Positions 11,464 to 22,689 of a DNA stretch of 64,000 nt are shown piece by piece. The notes beneath the pieces were generated by a model. That model was not told the DNA's origin, did not search any database, and saw only the letters and a program-made list of their open reading frames with translations. Position 1 is the stretch's first letter, and each line of letters opens with the position of its first letter. The position numbers were made by a program, and so were the translations under genes. The stretch lies in assembly GCA_003971905.1 (NCBI GenBank), contig RSEE01000136.1, positions 17,501-81,500 of the forward strand. The letters run 5' to 3'. The stretch is from Moniliella sp. 'wahieum' (taxonomy: Eukaryota > Basidiomycota > Moniliellomycetes > Moniliellales > Moniliellaceae).

Positions 11464-12778
11464 ATGGTGTTCAAAACCGCATACCGCGCGTTGAAGAACC
11501 TGCGCTACAGCAGCTCCGAGGTCCTGATCCGCCGAGCCACCAGCAACACCGAGTCTCCTCCAACTGAAGATCTACTGGCTGAGATTGTGCGACGGACGTA
11601 TTCACGCGAGCAGTTTATTTGATGATGGCTATGCTCGACCGTCGTCTGAATGACCGAACGCGCCAGTGGCGGCACGGTTCAAGTCCCCTGTCTTGTCGGC
11701 TACCTTCTGCGTGACGGCCCCCGCTACGTTGAATACTTCCATAACAATGTCTACCTCATCAAGACCCTGCGTGAGTTCCAATACCAGCAAGGCTGGCGAA
11801 GATCATGGCGAACTAGGTACGTGCCTTACTTCGCTCTGTGATAGTGTGGCCATCTCAATTGACTTATGATTCACCGTTATTACACATTCGTATCATGCGA
11901 CACCTCAGTTCGCGACAAGGCGCGCGAGATCAGCATGCTCCTTAATAATGACCATCAGTTGCGCCGCATCCGGGTGCGCTTCCCCCACCGGCGGCGTTCT
12001 TACCACGTTGTCTGTCTCTTCTGATGATTCTTCCTTCATTGATGAGGAAGATCTGGCGAGCGTTGGGTACGACCAAGAGGCCGAGCGTCGCCAGCGTGAC
12101 CAAAATGCTGCCAAAGCACGAGCGTTGGAGGAGAAGCGCAGGGCTACTTTGGCCCAAGACCATGCTCTGTCTCTAAGACGTGCACAAGAGGCGTTGTATG
12201 ACCAACAGCGGGAAGACGCCCAAGTTCGTGCAGCACTTTCAGAAAAACAGCAAGTGGAAGCCTTGCCCTCAGCACCTGAACAAGGTGGCTGGCCACGCCA
12301 CGAGCAGGCACCAAATATGTTTGGCCTCGCCGCTCAGTACACGAGCATGTTGCCTTCTTGCAATCCCTACCAAATGGTTTCTGCAGCCTCAGTTTTCCTC
12401 TTTCTCCGGCGGATCTACCAACCCTTTCGCTGCGCATTCCATGACGGACCAAGTCCCCTCGTCGCCCTCTGTCATGCCACCCCATCTCTCGCCATTTCGC
12501 GTGCGACCAGTGTGACTTCAAGTTCGAGCTTCACCACCCGCCCAGCCTCATCCGTGCAAACCAACCCTTACTATCAAGCTCGGTCCAAGGCCGGTTCAGC
12601 ATTTATGGACCAGCTCGATTTGATGCTGGCTAATGGCAACGGGATTGATACTTTTGGCAACACGGGAAATCAACGGCTAGGGCACTTTGCTCCACAACGG
12701 ACCCGTCTCTTCATCCCTGACCGTGCCCAATTGCCCCCCGTGGTTTCTCCTTTGCTTAGCGAGTTTTGGTTACATTGA
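11464..12778 (+). CDS. ENTH-domain epsin
   Basis: An endocytic adaptor whose ENTH domain binds PtdIns lipids and helps bend clathrin-coated membranes. The start at 11464 gives MVFKTAYRALKNLRYSSSEV, followed by the ENTH signatures VLIRRATSN, LLAEIVRRTYS, MLDRRLNDR (about 11628) and YFHNNVYLIKTLREFQY (about 11735). The intron 11817-11908 (GTACGT to CTCAG) restores GELVRDKAREISMLLNND in frame. The tail has an acidic and Gln/Arg helix (DEEDLASVGYDQEAERRQRD) with UIM-like spacing, then NPF-type EH-binding motifs (STNPFAAHS) and the fungal epsin end-motif NGIDTFGNTGN. At least four one-base frame changes interrupt it (near 11620, 11680, 11960 and 12230-12520), although both sides of each are conserved. 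The family is secure. The exact paralogue is not. Confidence 0.85.
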
Positions 12779-13889
12779 GCTCTGGCCACAGCATATGGGT
12801 TTCCCTACCACCCTTTTACCGAGCCCCTAGGCATCTTTTTCACTTTGATGATTGTCGTCTGTCCCCAACAGTCATCTGTTTTCCATCCAAGGCCTACTAA
12901 ACTCACACTGAGAGCCAACAGAACTCTCAACAAGCCCCTTCTCCTGGTCATCCTCCCCTTCTCACCAAGAGTCCTACACGGTGACAGCTCGATCCGTCAA
13001 CCTTCTTATACTGTAGCATATTCCATTTCGAATACCAACTATCCATCCTCGTTTTCGCCTCCCATGATGTGCATGATGGTTCCTCTAACCAGGCTCACAA
13101 TCTACCAGGCTCACAATCTCGCAGAAAACAGGGGATAAAAGCCGAGTGCGGTGATCCCCGCTTCAGACTGGCCCGGCGCGTAAGGGGAAGACGTGCAAAT
13201 AGCTGGACGAGGCAATCCACATGTATTGATAGAACGCAGAGAAGATTGGTGGGTAAAAAGGAGTTGTGGAAGATGGCGAAGAGATGACGGCAGCAGGGAG
13301 GGTTGCTGCACGCCTGATACCTTTATCCTCATATGCCTCGTGGCCGCGTCGATGGATCAAGCGTGGCGCGTAACACGTAGTTGGCAATGGGCCTGCTATC
13401 CAATATAGAACCTGGGGCCTGAGAGGCCTGAGATCGAGAGGCGCCCACCGGCAAAAAGACGCAGGTACTCGATACACTGCAGGCAAATACAGAGCGGAAA
13501 CCATCAGAGCCATCATGCATCACCCGTCCGCAGTCGCACAATGGCGCTGCGCACCATCGAAGGCACTGGGTCTGTGCGATGAGCGCCACCTACCAAGTCT
13601 CCTGTCGAGATGCGGGGGCGCACCCGCTGCGGACGCGCTGACGACGGACCGGGGGAGGCGAGGCTGGCGACGCAGGACGAGGCAGTGGCTAGCGGTCGGC
13701 GGAGCAGCAGCGACCAACGGAAAACGAACACAGATCGGGGCACAGACCCTGCACCAGCCGAACGGTCGTGCGCACGGGCCCATCGATGTTCGTCTCGCGC
13801 TAGCATCATGCATCATGCATCACAACAATAAGAAGCCACAGTAGCATACGTGGGTGGAGAGCGGCCGGAAGGAGAGAGCGGCCACGTAG

Positions 13890-13960
13890 CCCCTGTCACA
13901 TGCATGTCACATGCTCCATGCCACATGTCAATGTCACATGATGCATGACGACTGACGCTA
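13890..13960. repeat. GTCACATG heptamer island
   Basis: GTCACATGCATGTCACATG, CCACATGTCAATGTCACATG and ATGCATGACGACTGACG follow each other. This is the reverse-strand form of the TGACATG heptad seen at 57880. Confidence 0.75.
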
Positions 13961-14075
13961 CTGAAGCTATGATCCTGTGTCCTCGGCCTACTCAGTACTC
14001 AACGTACTCAACGGTGAACTCCACTACGTACGTCACACGTCAACGTTCAACCAGTCGGCGTGGGCTTCTGCATCA

Positions 14076-14166
14076 GATAATCGATGATCGATGAATTGGT
14101 GAAGCTTAGCTTGAAGCTTGAGGCTTCAAGACGTTGAAGCTTCCCGTGAAGCTGGAAGCTTAGAAG
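14076..14166. repeat. ATCGATG and AAGCTTG heptamer island
   Basis: TAATCGATGATCGATG is followed by GTGAAGCTTAGCTTGAAGC, TTGAGGCTTCAAGACGTTG and repeated AAGCTT words. Several AAGCTT palindromes are spaced by G or TG. Confidence 0.75.
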
Positions 14167-14713
14167 ACGCACTCGGGCTTCAGCGCTTCAGCGCCGGCGA
14201 GAGCTAACCCTCCTGAGGACGGTCGCCGGGTATTGAATTCGGACAAGAATTGCTAATTGTGGGAGCACGGGGATTCAGAACTCAGGATCCCAGAGAAACG
14301 CGCACAGGCACCGCGGACGACGGAGTTCGAGGGACACGATTCCATTTGTAACATGTAACAGGTAAGCGCTGTTGGATGTTGGGTACGTACCTAACCTATT
14401 TTGGCCACACCGAAAGAGACGCTTCGATCGTTCCCAACCAGTTTCATGAGGCGGTTCAACGTTCAACAAACCTTAACTGTGGCGCAGAGCGCTAGCTAGT
14501 CCCCTCTCCACGACACGGGGCACCGCACACCACGCACCGCGCACCCACGTTGTCAATTCTTCTCCCTGTGGACTCCGAATCCCCAGCTGGCTTTCACAGG
14601 GAAAGTAATATATGTAGAGGCCCCCGCAGCCTCTTCTGCGCAGTTCGCGTTCTCTCTCTCCCTTCCTCACGTCCATCGACCATCCTATTAACATCTGCGT
14701 TTCCCCTCGACCC

Positions 14714-16427
14714 ATGTCCTACCCTGGTCCTTCCATCCAATATCCGCCTTCGGGCCAGGCGGCTCCCTCGACTCCGCACCGGCCTCGGCGTGGCCCCATT
14801 CGGATTATCGTCCTGTGCGATGGCACGTGGGCGTCGCGAGAGGCGGTGTTTACCAAGGTGCAACAGGGTGTGGCTACATCCAAGACGGCGTCGGCTGACT
14901 GGTACACCAATGTGGCCTGTTGGCGCAATGTATTCTGCCTGCTGCCGACCGGGCAGATGGGAACGGGTACGTGCGCCCGCAGATCCTGCACTACATGACG
15001 GGGTTGGGGTCCATGCCGGACTTGAAGCAGAAAATTGTCCAGGGCGCCACGGGCCAAGGGATTGACGATAAGGTACTAGAGGGCATCCGGTTCATTTACG
15101 ACAATTACCAGCCCGGGGACGAGATCTTGCTCTTTGGCTTCTCCCGCGGCGCGTTTACGGCGCGGTGCATTGCTGGCGTGATTGACTTTGCCGGCGTGCT
15201 GACCAAGCCGCAGAGCATTCGTCTCAACGAACTGTGGAAGGCGTACATTGAACGTCGACCAGACCAGCCTTGGACGATTGCCAGGGCGTGCTACGTGTTG
15301 CATGACATTACCGGTCGTTGGCCGAACGGGAGTTCGGTCGGAGTAGCGAGCGTGGCATCGGACCTGGTCGCGGCACATTTGCCCAACGGGTGTCCCAGTC
15401 GCTCAAGCACATCAGTATCCTGCGTCCGTCTCGTTCGACACGTTGACCCAAGGTGCCAATCCTGCGAACCTGTGATGCCTAGTCCTACGGTAGAAGTGGT
15501 GCCTATCAAGGTGGTAGGTGTGTGGGACACGGTGGCTGCTCTTGGGGTGCCCGGGCTGTTCAAGACGTTGGCCAATGAGCATATGACTTCCTTTTTCGAC
15601 CCGGGCTTGGGTGCCGGGGTGGAGAATGGGTTCCATGCACTATCACTTCACGAGGATCGCAAAGATTTCCTACCTACCTTGGGGTACCAACAAAAAAACG
15701 CTCCTCGCAACCAGATTCTCAAGCAAACGTGGTTCCAAGGGTGCCACGCTGATGTGGGTGGAGGCTATTCTCTCCATGGCCTGTCCGACATTACCTTAGC
15801 TTGGATGGTGGCTCAACTGCACGACCATCCCTCGGGCCGCTGGGGATTGACTTTGACCACCTCCGGTCGCTGCAGGACAAGCGGTACGTGGGCCAAGCAG
15901 GCGGAGCACGAGAGTCGGATGGCGATCGAGGAGCAGGCGGTGCGGCAGGTGGACAATGAGCGCCTGACCAAGGCCGATCTGGTTGGTGTCGTATGGAGCG
16001 ACATGCTCCAAGGTGGGCAGTAGCGCCCGGCACGAATCGCTTCACTTTTCGTCGTCGTGGGTGGGACGTACAATCCTGTACCTCGCCGCAGTTTGAGGCG
16101 CTGCGCAAGCAGGACCCGAACCGGTTGACGTACCTTTGGCAGCAAGCTAGCAACCCCAATACGCTCCTCCCGACCGAGCGAGCTCTTCGGGGCGCCGGAA
16201 CGGAGAAGCCCGTGCCGCCGACTCTGCAAGACAAGGCCTACGACCATATGATGCAGACGTCCCAAGGCTTGCAAAAAGTGGCGGACCAGTTTGTCAACAA
16301 GTTCCACGTTTCCGACACGCACAACTTACGGCCTGGCACGTTGGGGCAGGGTATCGAGGCCATGCGTTCTCGCTTGGACCACAGTCCTTTGTCAATGAAG
16401 GAGCGTGTTGACAAGGACAGCCGCTAA
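14714..16427 (+). CDS. DUF2235 alpha/beta-hydrolase (Tle1-like) protein
   Basis: A predicted serine hydrolase of the DUF2235 family, related to the catalytic domain of bacterial Tle1 phospholipases. The start at 14714 gives a Pro-rich head and then the family opening IRIIVLCDGTWAS. One base seems missing near 14910, after which YVRPQILHYMTGLGS, GATGQGIDDKVLEGI and the nucleophile elbow LLFGFSRGAFTAR (GFSRG) follow. Further along come VVGVWDTVAALGVPG, HALSLHEDRKDFLPT and QTWFQGCHADVGGGY, the usual conserved blocks with the catalytic Asp/His. Near 15830 the frame slips to IDFDHLRSLQDKRYVGQA and back, and again near 16010 before the C-terminal part ending at 16427. Head-to-tail it matches the family. 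Substrate and location are unknown. It converges on the next gene. Confidence 0.85.
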
Positions 16428-16744
16428 GTGCTAAACGTTGTCGATTTTCGGATTGGCCGTTGTGGACCTTTGGATTCTTCCTATTCTCCTATTCGCGAGT
16501 TTCCCGATATGAATCACTTCCTGGCTATCAACAAGTCCAATAGTATCCATAGGCTTTTCGCACACAATGATTAGTTGCTTATGCCAGCCGCAGTGGGATC
16601 CAAACACGGGGCAGCGCAACAAAACGAACGGCTTCTGGCCCGAAACGAGGGACAAGAGAAAGGGCAAAGCGAGGGACAAGACGAGGGACAAGACGAACTA
16701 GGGAAGGGACGAGCACAAGGACAGCTCAGGCCGCCGTCTCCACC
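16428..16744. other. Convergent 3' intergenic region
   Basis: About 317 bases lie between the ends of the DUF2235 gene (plus) and the zf-4CXXC_R1 gene (minus). GGACAAGAGAAAGGGCAAAG and related GGGACAAGACGA words repeat near 16650-16700. No gene is seen. If the minus-strand gene ends later, part of this may be coding. Confidence 0.4.
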
Positions 16745-19700
16745 TCAGAACGTTCCACAAAGCCGAGGGGAACATAAAGTAGTCCAAGACCTTGTCCAAC
16801 CGCTGGCAAGTTCCTCCACCTGTGCCCGGCGAGCTTTACGTTTCCTCGTACGCAGTCTCCGAGAGACGAGCGATCTCTTCCAGCGCGTCAATCTTAGCCT
16901 GAGCCGGGCGGTGGCCAGCTCATCGTTCGAAGCGGGACCCAAGGGGGCGGGAACAGCGTCTTCAGCTCCGGTTGTGCCGTCTTGCGGTGTGGCAAGGGGC
17001 ACGATCCCAGCCGCGGCCTCGGCAGCCCAGCGGGGCCCTTCACCAGGCGCAAGGGGGGGTACCCCCGCGGCGGAAAAGCTGGCGCGGGTCTTACTCTTTC
17101 TACTTGGTGCCGCGGCCACCGCCTCATTTCGGCCTTGACAACAGCCCGCTGCCACTTGCCATCTCCCGAGTGCGCTTCTCGTCCGCTTCGACAGCATCAA
17201 GGCGATACTGGATGTGCTTGATCACTTTGAAGATCCAGTAGGGCCAGTTAACCATCTGCCACCTCGGTTCCTGTTCCAACACGAACTTTTCTTGGGCCCA
17301 CACTTGTGCTTCTGGCGACTGGGGTGGGGGTCGCACGTCCGGCTCCGACTCCCGCCTCGTTCATGGTCTCCTCCGAGGCCTCGTCCGCATGCACTGGTTT
17401 CTCGTCCTCATTTTGGGACTCATCCCCAGCCTTCTCGGTAGCGTCGGGAGGTGGGGGGTGGTGTGGTTGGCATCTTCAGTTTCCATTTCCTCGACGGGGA
17501 CAGGATCCCGTTGAGGCTCGGGGGAACATCGGGTTGGTTGATCGTGCTCGTGTCCAGCTCGGGGGTGACTCTGAGTTCGGCGACAGTCGAAGGGGGGGGA
17601 ACGGTTTGCCGTAAATGTAGAGCCCCCAGGCCCAACGGCCCTGGGTGTTCTTGGGCATAGATTCGACATACTCGGTCAAGTGCCAATACTCACGACCGTC
17701 AACGTCGGTGCCAAGCGGGCCCGAACGCTCTTGGTTCGGTTGAGGGTGGTTGTAGAGTGCACCTTGCGTTGCTTGAACAGGTTCCAGGCCACGTTGCGTT
17801 GCTCGCGTGTTTTCTACAGAGAGGGGCAATACATTAGTTAGCAAAAAAACAGCAACCAAAGGACGGGATTGGGGAGGGGGGGGGGGAGACGTACCTTGCG
17901 TCCCAATTCCTCGATGTACCGTTGGACAGTCTCGTTGTCCAACTTTTCTTGAGCGCTGCATGCGTTCCTTGTGCTCCGTCTTGATCGGGTAAGGTCCGCA
18001 CGAGTCCCGCTCCGAAGCGGCGACATTGTTCCACGCCTCCACCAGGTCCGTCCGAACGGCATTGGTACGAGGCACAAGGGTGTTGACCAACGCGCCGAGA
18101 ATAGCCACTCGTTGTTCGAAAGGCGGGGCAGGGACAGGAGCCGTCGGAGGTGGGGTGGGCGTCACAACCACTTCCACCGCTCCAGCGTGCTCTGGTTCGA
18201 CCGAGCCATCCTGGTCGGGGGCAAGCGACGGGCTGCGCTGCTGGGAAGAGCCGAGGCCTGACGCGAGATGGATACGGAAGCCGATTGGGCCCGGGAAGTT
18301 AGCCCTGATGGCGGCTGTCCCCGGGGGTGCGGCCAGAGCGCCTCAGCTCCGTGGCTCGGTCCCGATGCACTTTCTTTGCTGATGCGGGGGGTACGTCCAC
18401 GGGGGTTTGCGCACCAGTTGAGTCGGTCTGATGATCTTCATCTTCGTCTTCACTGGCTTCCGCGGAAGGGGCACCGTCATAGTCCTTATCGTCAGCGCCA
18501 TCTCGTCCATGTCGTCATCGCTGTGGATGGATGCCTCAGCAAATTCTTGCGAGGAATATCAATGTTGTTGAGCTTGGCTCGTCCGGCTCGAGTAAGGACG
18601 CGTCTGCTTGTTCCCGGAGCCAGGGAACATCTGACATTGGCGTAGCTACCTGCTCATCGGGCACTTCGACAAAGTTGTGCTCAACGTCAGGCAGGTCCTC
18701 AATCTCCACTGCTCTGCCTTGAGCCACTCGCGTGCTGCCTCCCATGCTTCACCACGCATCGATGCGTCAGGCGCATTGTGTAGCATCCGCACCGCCCGGA
18801 CCAAGGGCAACTCCGGCAGAGCACCGCTGTAGTTTGGTTGGCATGGTCTGAAGCGACTTGGTCGTCGTACCGGCCAAACAAGCAGTCACTGCCTCGAGAA
18901 TCTGGTTGAGCATGCGCGGATCCCAGTCATCAAACCTGTCCAGCCGACGAAGAACAGAACCGAGGCAGGGGTAGCAACCGCATCAAAACGAACCAGAGCC
19001 TCGTAAATCCACATGCGGGCGAACAGATTGGCAGTGGGCAAGGACGAGTCGACAGCACCTGTCAGCGGTGCCTCCTCCAACTTGGGAGCAACCACAACGG
19101 GCTTGGGGCGGATCTTGGGGATGTCCGAAGCAGCCGATTTCTTCCTTTGGCAGGCGTCGTCTTCCCTCCCTTGGTGGGTGGCTTTGGCAGCCTTAGTAGG
19201 CGTTGCTTTGGCTCCCTTGGTGGGCGTCGCTTTGGTTCCCTTGGTGGGCGTAGCTTTGGTCTGCCCGTAGCCTTGGCTTTGGTCGAGGCTGGCCTTGTCT
19301 TGGCCGTAGCTTTGGCGGCTGTCTTGCCTTTGGCGGTCGATGACTTGGCTTTGGACGTGTAGTTTTGGTCCCCTTGCCAGTGGTCGCTTTGGCCTTGGTG
19401 GAAGCCTCTTGGGTGCGGCCTTGCCCTTGGAGGCAGCAGTGGTTTTGACAGACTTGCCCTTGGCGGTGGTGAGGACGGGTCAGGCTCCGAGCCAGAGGCG
19501 GGCTCCTGGTCTTGCCCATCGACATCCATCAGTTCTGCACCGTTGCTGTCGTCTTGCACATCACTTCGTCCTGGGCTTTGAACAAGGACTTGGGCTTGCC
19601 ATTGGGGAGGAACTTGAGCGCCAGGGCCTCATCGTCCGAGCTGTCTGGAGATTGCGGGGTCTGAGCCTTGACCTTGGCGGATTTGGTTTGTTTGGTGGAT

Positions 19701-20597
19701 TTGGCAGCACCCTTTGTAGGTTTAGTCGTATCCTTGGGCTTGGCTTTTCCTTTCCCTTTGGCGTTGGCATTGGCATTGGCATTGGCATTGGCCTTGGTCT
19801 TGGGCTTGGTCTTGGCCTTGGCCTTGCCTGTGCTGGCAGGAGCATCCGAAAGAGTTTCGTCCGCCTCATCGAGGGAAGTATGGGGGCGCTCATCGGCTCT
19901 AGCATGGGAAAGACGATCGTGGCCTTCCTCCGTGTGAGCCAAAGGAGTCAGACCCCGACGGTGGCGACAGACGGAGCAATCGCACGTGCCCACGCACCGA
20001 GGGCAAGCGAACAAGTAGCCCGCCTCGGACGCGGGGCACATCTGGCTCGGGTCCAGACCAAGTTGGACTTTGTTGGGGTCGCCCGCGGTGGGGTCCCGGC
20101 CGCGGGCAAGGATATCATCGCGTGAGAGGCCGTAGTAGACCTTGAGGGAGTAGTCGCAATAGCGCAAGCGGCAACGCTGGTGATTGTCGCGCATGTTGGT
20201 GCACTGCAGCATGGGGCGAGGGCAGAAACGGCGGTGCTGGTGGCAGGGGCCGAGGTGGCCCGGTTGAGCATCGGGACTCATTTGTCCCTCAACCGGCTCG
20301 GTGTCCCCAAGCAGAAGGGGGCTGGCAGCCATGGCCTGGGCCTGTTGGGTGCGGCCGCGGCCGTACGCGGCTCTGCCTTTGGCGGTCGAGACACGGCCGC
20401 CCGGGCGGGCAATCGCATCGGCGGACGAGTCGGCGTCGAGGGACTGGTCGGGCTGGGGGTGGGACTGGATTTTGGTTTTCTTGTTGGCGACGGCGAGCGA
20501 GGGCGAACGGGCAGATGTGCTCTTGCGTTTGGACGCGGGTGCGGAGGGGGGCGTGTGCCCTGGGGACGGGGGGAGGTGGGGATCGTCGGGTGTGCAT
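16745..20597 (-). CDS. zf-4CXXC_R1 and DDT-domain nuclear protein (CDCA7-like)
   Basis: A putative chromatin protein. The start at 20597 is chosen because it ends a CT-rich leader, and a frame shift follows. An NLS-like KRKSTS..ANKKTK comes first, then the zinc-finger domain of the CDCA7/R1 family (about 20260-19950): CHQHRRFC, QCTNM, CRLRYCDYSLKVYYG, FACPRCVGTCDCSVCRHRRG. Two of the expected CxxC pairs read CHQH and CDYS. A long Lys/Ala/Pro-rich, histone H1-like region with a (GCCAAT)n-type repeat follows (19900-19200), then a DDT-like helix LFARMWIYEALVRFD (near 19010). After an 81-base intron (17814-17894, GTACGT, CTAAC branch) comes DVDGREYWHL, as in DDT/WHIM proteins. Several frame shifts are present. 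In plants, DDT and this finger occur together in DDR4-like proteins. The C-terminal end is uncertain. Confidence 0.65.
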
Positions 20598-21659
20598 GGA
20601 GGGGCAGGAGGTGGCAACGACGGGTGGGGGGCGGGACGGAGGCGGAGGTGGAGGCGGAGGCGGAGGGCAGGCGGAGGGAGGCGGCGGTGGAGACGGGGCG
20701 GCAGGTGATAGTGAAGCGCAGCGCAGCGGACACAGCCGGCCAGAAAGCACAGCAGGCGCACACACGAGATGGAAGGCAGGAGCCAAGAGACGCCGGCTGG
20801 ACGCGCTGAATTTTCCTCCGGCCAGCGCAGCCATCGGGCACGAGTACGAGTGGGGCACGGCGCCAGCCTGTCACCCTCCCGCCCACAAGACGCGTCCGCG
20901 CGTCGGCCGCGTCTGGATTTGGCGCGCCTTTGCTTCCGCCCGCTGGCGCGCTGCCAATCACACGCTCCAACACGCCGCGTGCCTCGCCTGCTCCGCCCCG
21001 CCGCCCTCACGCTGTCCCGCCATGGAGCTCCCGCAGCACACACACCCATCGCACGGGCTCAAGCATGCGCGTCCGTTGGGGCAGATCTATAAATCGACGA
21101 GTTCGCGTGATGGCCCCCGTGTGCGCTCTATTCCGCCCTTGGGTGATCGCGTTAGGGGACGCGCACGACCGACGCGGCCATGTTTGTCAGCTCAGGGAGG
21201 AGGGGCACGATCAGTGCCGCATTCGCTTGCCCCCCCGGAGACGGTAGCAGCAGCCCCCATGCTACTGTGCGCTGTAAAGAACAAATAAAAGAATGCTTCT
21301 GCTGCTGTTCTGACCACCTCTTCGGCTTGGCTCTCAGTCGATCAGCCGCTCCTCCCCCCTCGGCCACAGGCAGTGCAGACGCTGCGCCGTTGCTGTTCCC
21401 GTCGCTGCGGGCGGAGCAACGGGAGGAGGGCTGGCGGTTATGATGGAGGATGGAGGATGGTTTCTAACCTGCCGCTGCTCGACGCGTGCAGCCACGCGTT
21501 TGGGGGTTGGAAACGTGCGTGACCAGTGATCACCGGTGCTAAATGGTTCGCACACTGGCCCCGCGCCTGGGTGCGATTGGGCTCGCGCTTGCAACTTTCA
21601 TTCTGCATGTTCGACGTTCGTTGTTCGTTGTTCTCTGTTCAGTATGTATTACGCAGTGT

Positions 21660-21702
21660 TCAACTTGAACGTTCAGTTGAACGTTCAGTTGAACTGCCAG
21701 GC
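21660..21702. repeat. TTGAACGTTCAG repeat
   Basis: TTCAACTTGAACGTTCAGTT is followed by GAACGTTCAGTTGAACTGCC. AACGTT palindromes are flanked by TTGA and TCAG, giving a 12-bp period. Confidence 0.75.
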
Positions 21703-22009
21703 TGCGCCCCTCGGCGCCTGGCCGCACCTGCGCCAACCTAATAGGATGCCTCTACTTCATCCTCCAACCATCTGTGCTCCGAGAGGCGCCGCTCTGGTCG
21801 CCATTCCATTCCTCCTCTTCTCTACGCAGTAGTAGCCTCACGGTGCGCACCATGGGCACGCAGATAGCTGTCGCTGGGTAGTACGAACTGTCTCTCTGAC
21901 GGAACTTCAACTGCAGGCGCACGTGCACCCACGTTGACTGGACCATACCTTGCCCCGTTCCCATCCTACCTGCAGACCACCCGGACGGACGTACAATTCA
22001 GTCTAGTCA

Positions 22010-22052
22010 TAGTCCTAGCCCTAGCCCTAGCCCTAGCCCGAGCCCGAGCCAC
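22010..22052. repeat. (CCTAGC)n hexamer array
   Basis: CCTAGC is repeated four times and grades into CCCGAG repeats. On the minus strand this reads (TAGGGC)n, superficially like a telomeric repeat and able to form a G-quadruplex. Confidence 0.75.
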
Positions 22053-22689
22053 ACACGACAAACAAACGCGACCAGGCCCAGCAGGGGCGCAGGGCGAGGG
22101 ACAAAAGGAGTAAGGGAGCGAGGGTGCAAGCGCGCGGGACGGATGGCAGGGCACGCTAACTCCGCGCCAATGCAACGATCAAGTCCCATCCGCCAAACAA
22201 GCGACGAACCGGAACACGCCGGATCTAGCGGGTGACGGGACGCGCTGGCGTGCAGCGGGTCCGGGGGTGCCATGCGCCTGGCTCACGTCCTGGTCCGGGT
22301 CCTGCGCAGGGTCCTGCGCAAGGTCCTGTGCTGTGTGGGGGGTCTGGGTCCGGGTCGGTGTCCGGGTCGTGGGCGCAGCACTTTGCGCAGTTCAGCTACA
22401 AAGTGTGTGTCAGCAGTCCCTCCTCTGGTCCGGGGTGAGGTACGGCGAAGTTCCCATGCGCGAGCGGGTTCTGTGCCGGATCCCGAGCCGGGGTGGTGGG
22501 TAGGGGTCGGCGAGACCGGTGGGAAGACGAGGAAGTCAGCGGGGGTCTGGAGGGAGCGGAGGAAAGATCCCATCAGGAGAAGATCAAGGCGACGAGGACG
22601 ACGGTGGAGGGGGTACTTGGCGTTGGCACAGTGCGCGGAACGGGTTGGGCGTCGAAGGTCCCAAGTTAGATGCTGTGGTGGCCGTGCGG

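Larger units (their letters stand above)
12779..14713. other. Intergenic with repeat islands and a promoter candidate
   Basis: I see no supported gene. ACCAGGCTCACAATCT occurs twice in tandem at about 13087-13120. The region 13515-13845 is open on both strands but has no homology. Islands of 7-bp words occupy 13410-13430, 13890-13960 and 14076-14166. TAATATATG at 14606-14613, about 100 bases before the DUF2235 start, is a TATA candidate. Confidence 0.5.
20598..22689. other. Intergenic, divergent promoter region and repeats
   Basis: Upstream (on minus) of the zf-4CXXC_R1 gene there is a CT-rich leader at 20600-20700. A TATA-like CTATAAATC lies at 21088 on plus, with no plus-strand gene recognised after it. 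Repeats include TTGAACGTTCAG (21660-21702), a CCTAGC array (22010-22052) and a GGGTCCTGCGCA repeat (about 22290-22330). Open frames around 22272-22739 have no family match. Some may belong to the tail of the START gene. Confidence 0.45.

Noticed and set aside
20515-21288. A 257-codon plus-strand frame, Gly/Arg-rich
   Set aside because: It is the complement of the CT-rich leader and N-terminal part of the zf-4CXXC_R1 gene. The strings of Gly reflect CCN-rich DNA on the other strand.
22010-22052. A true telomere or chromosome end
   Set aside because: The array is short, internal, grades into CCCGAG repeats and is flanked by genes on both sides.
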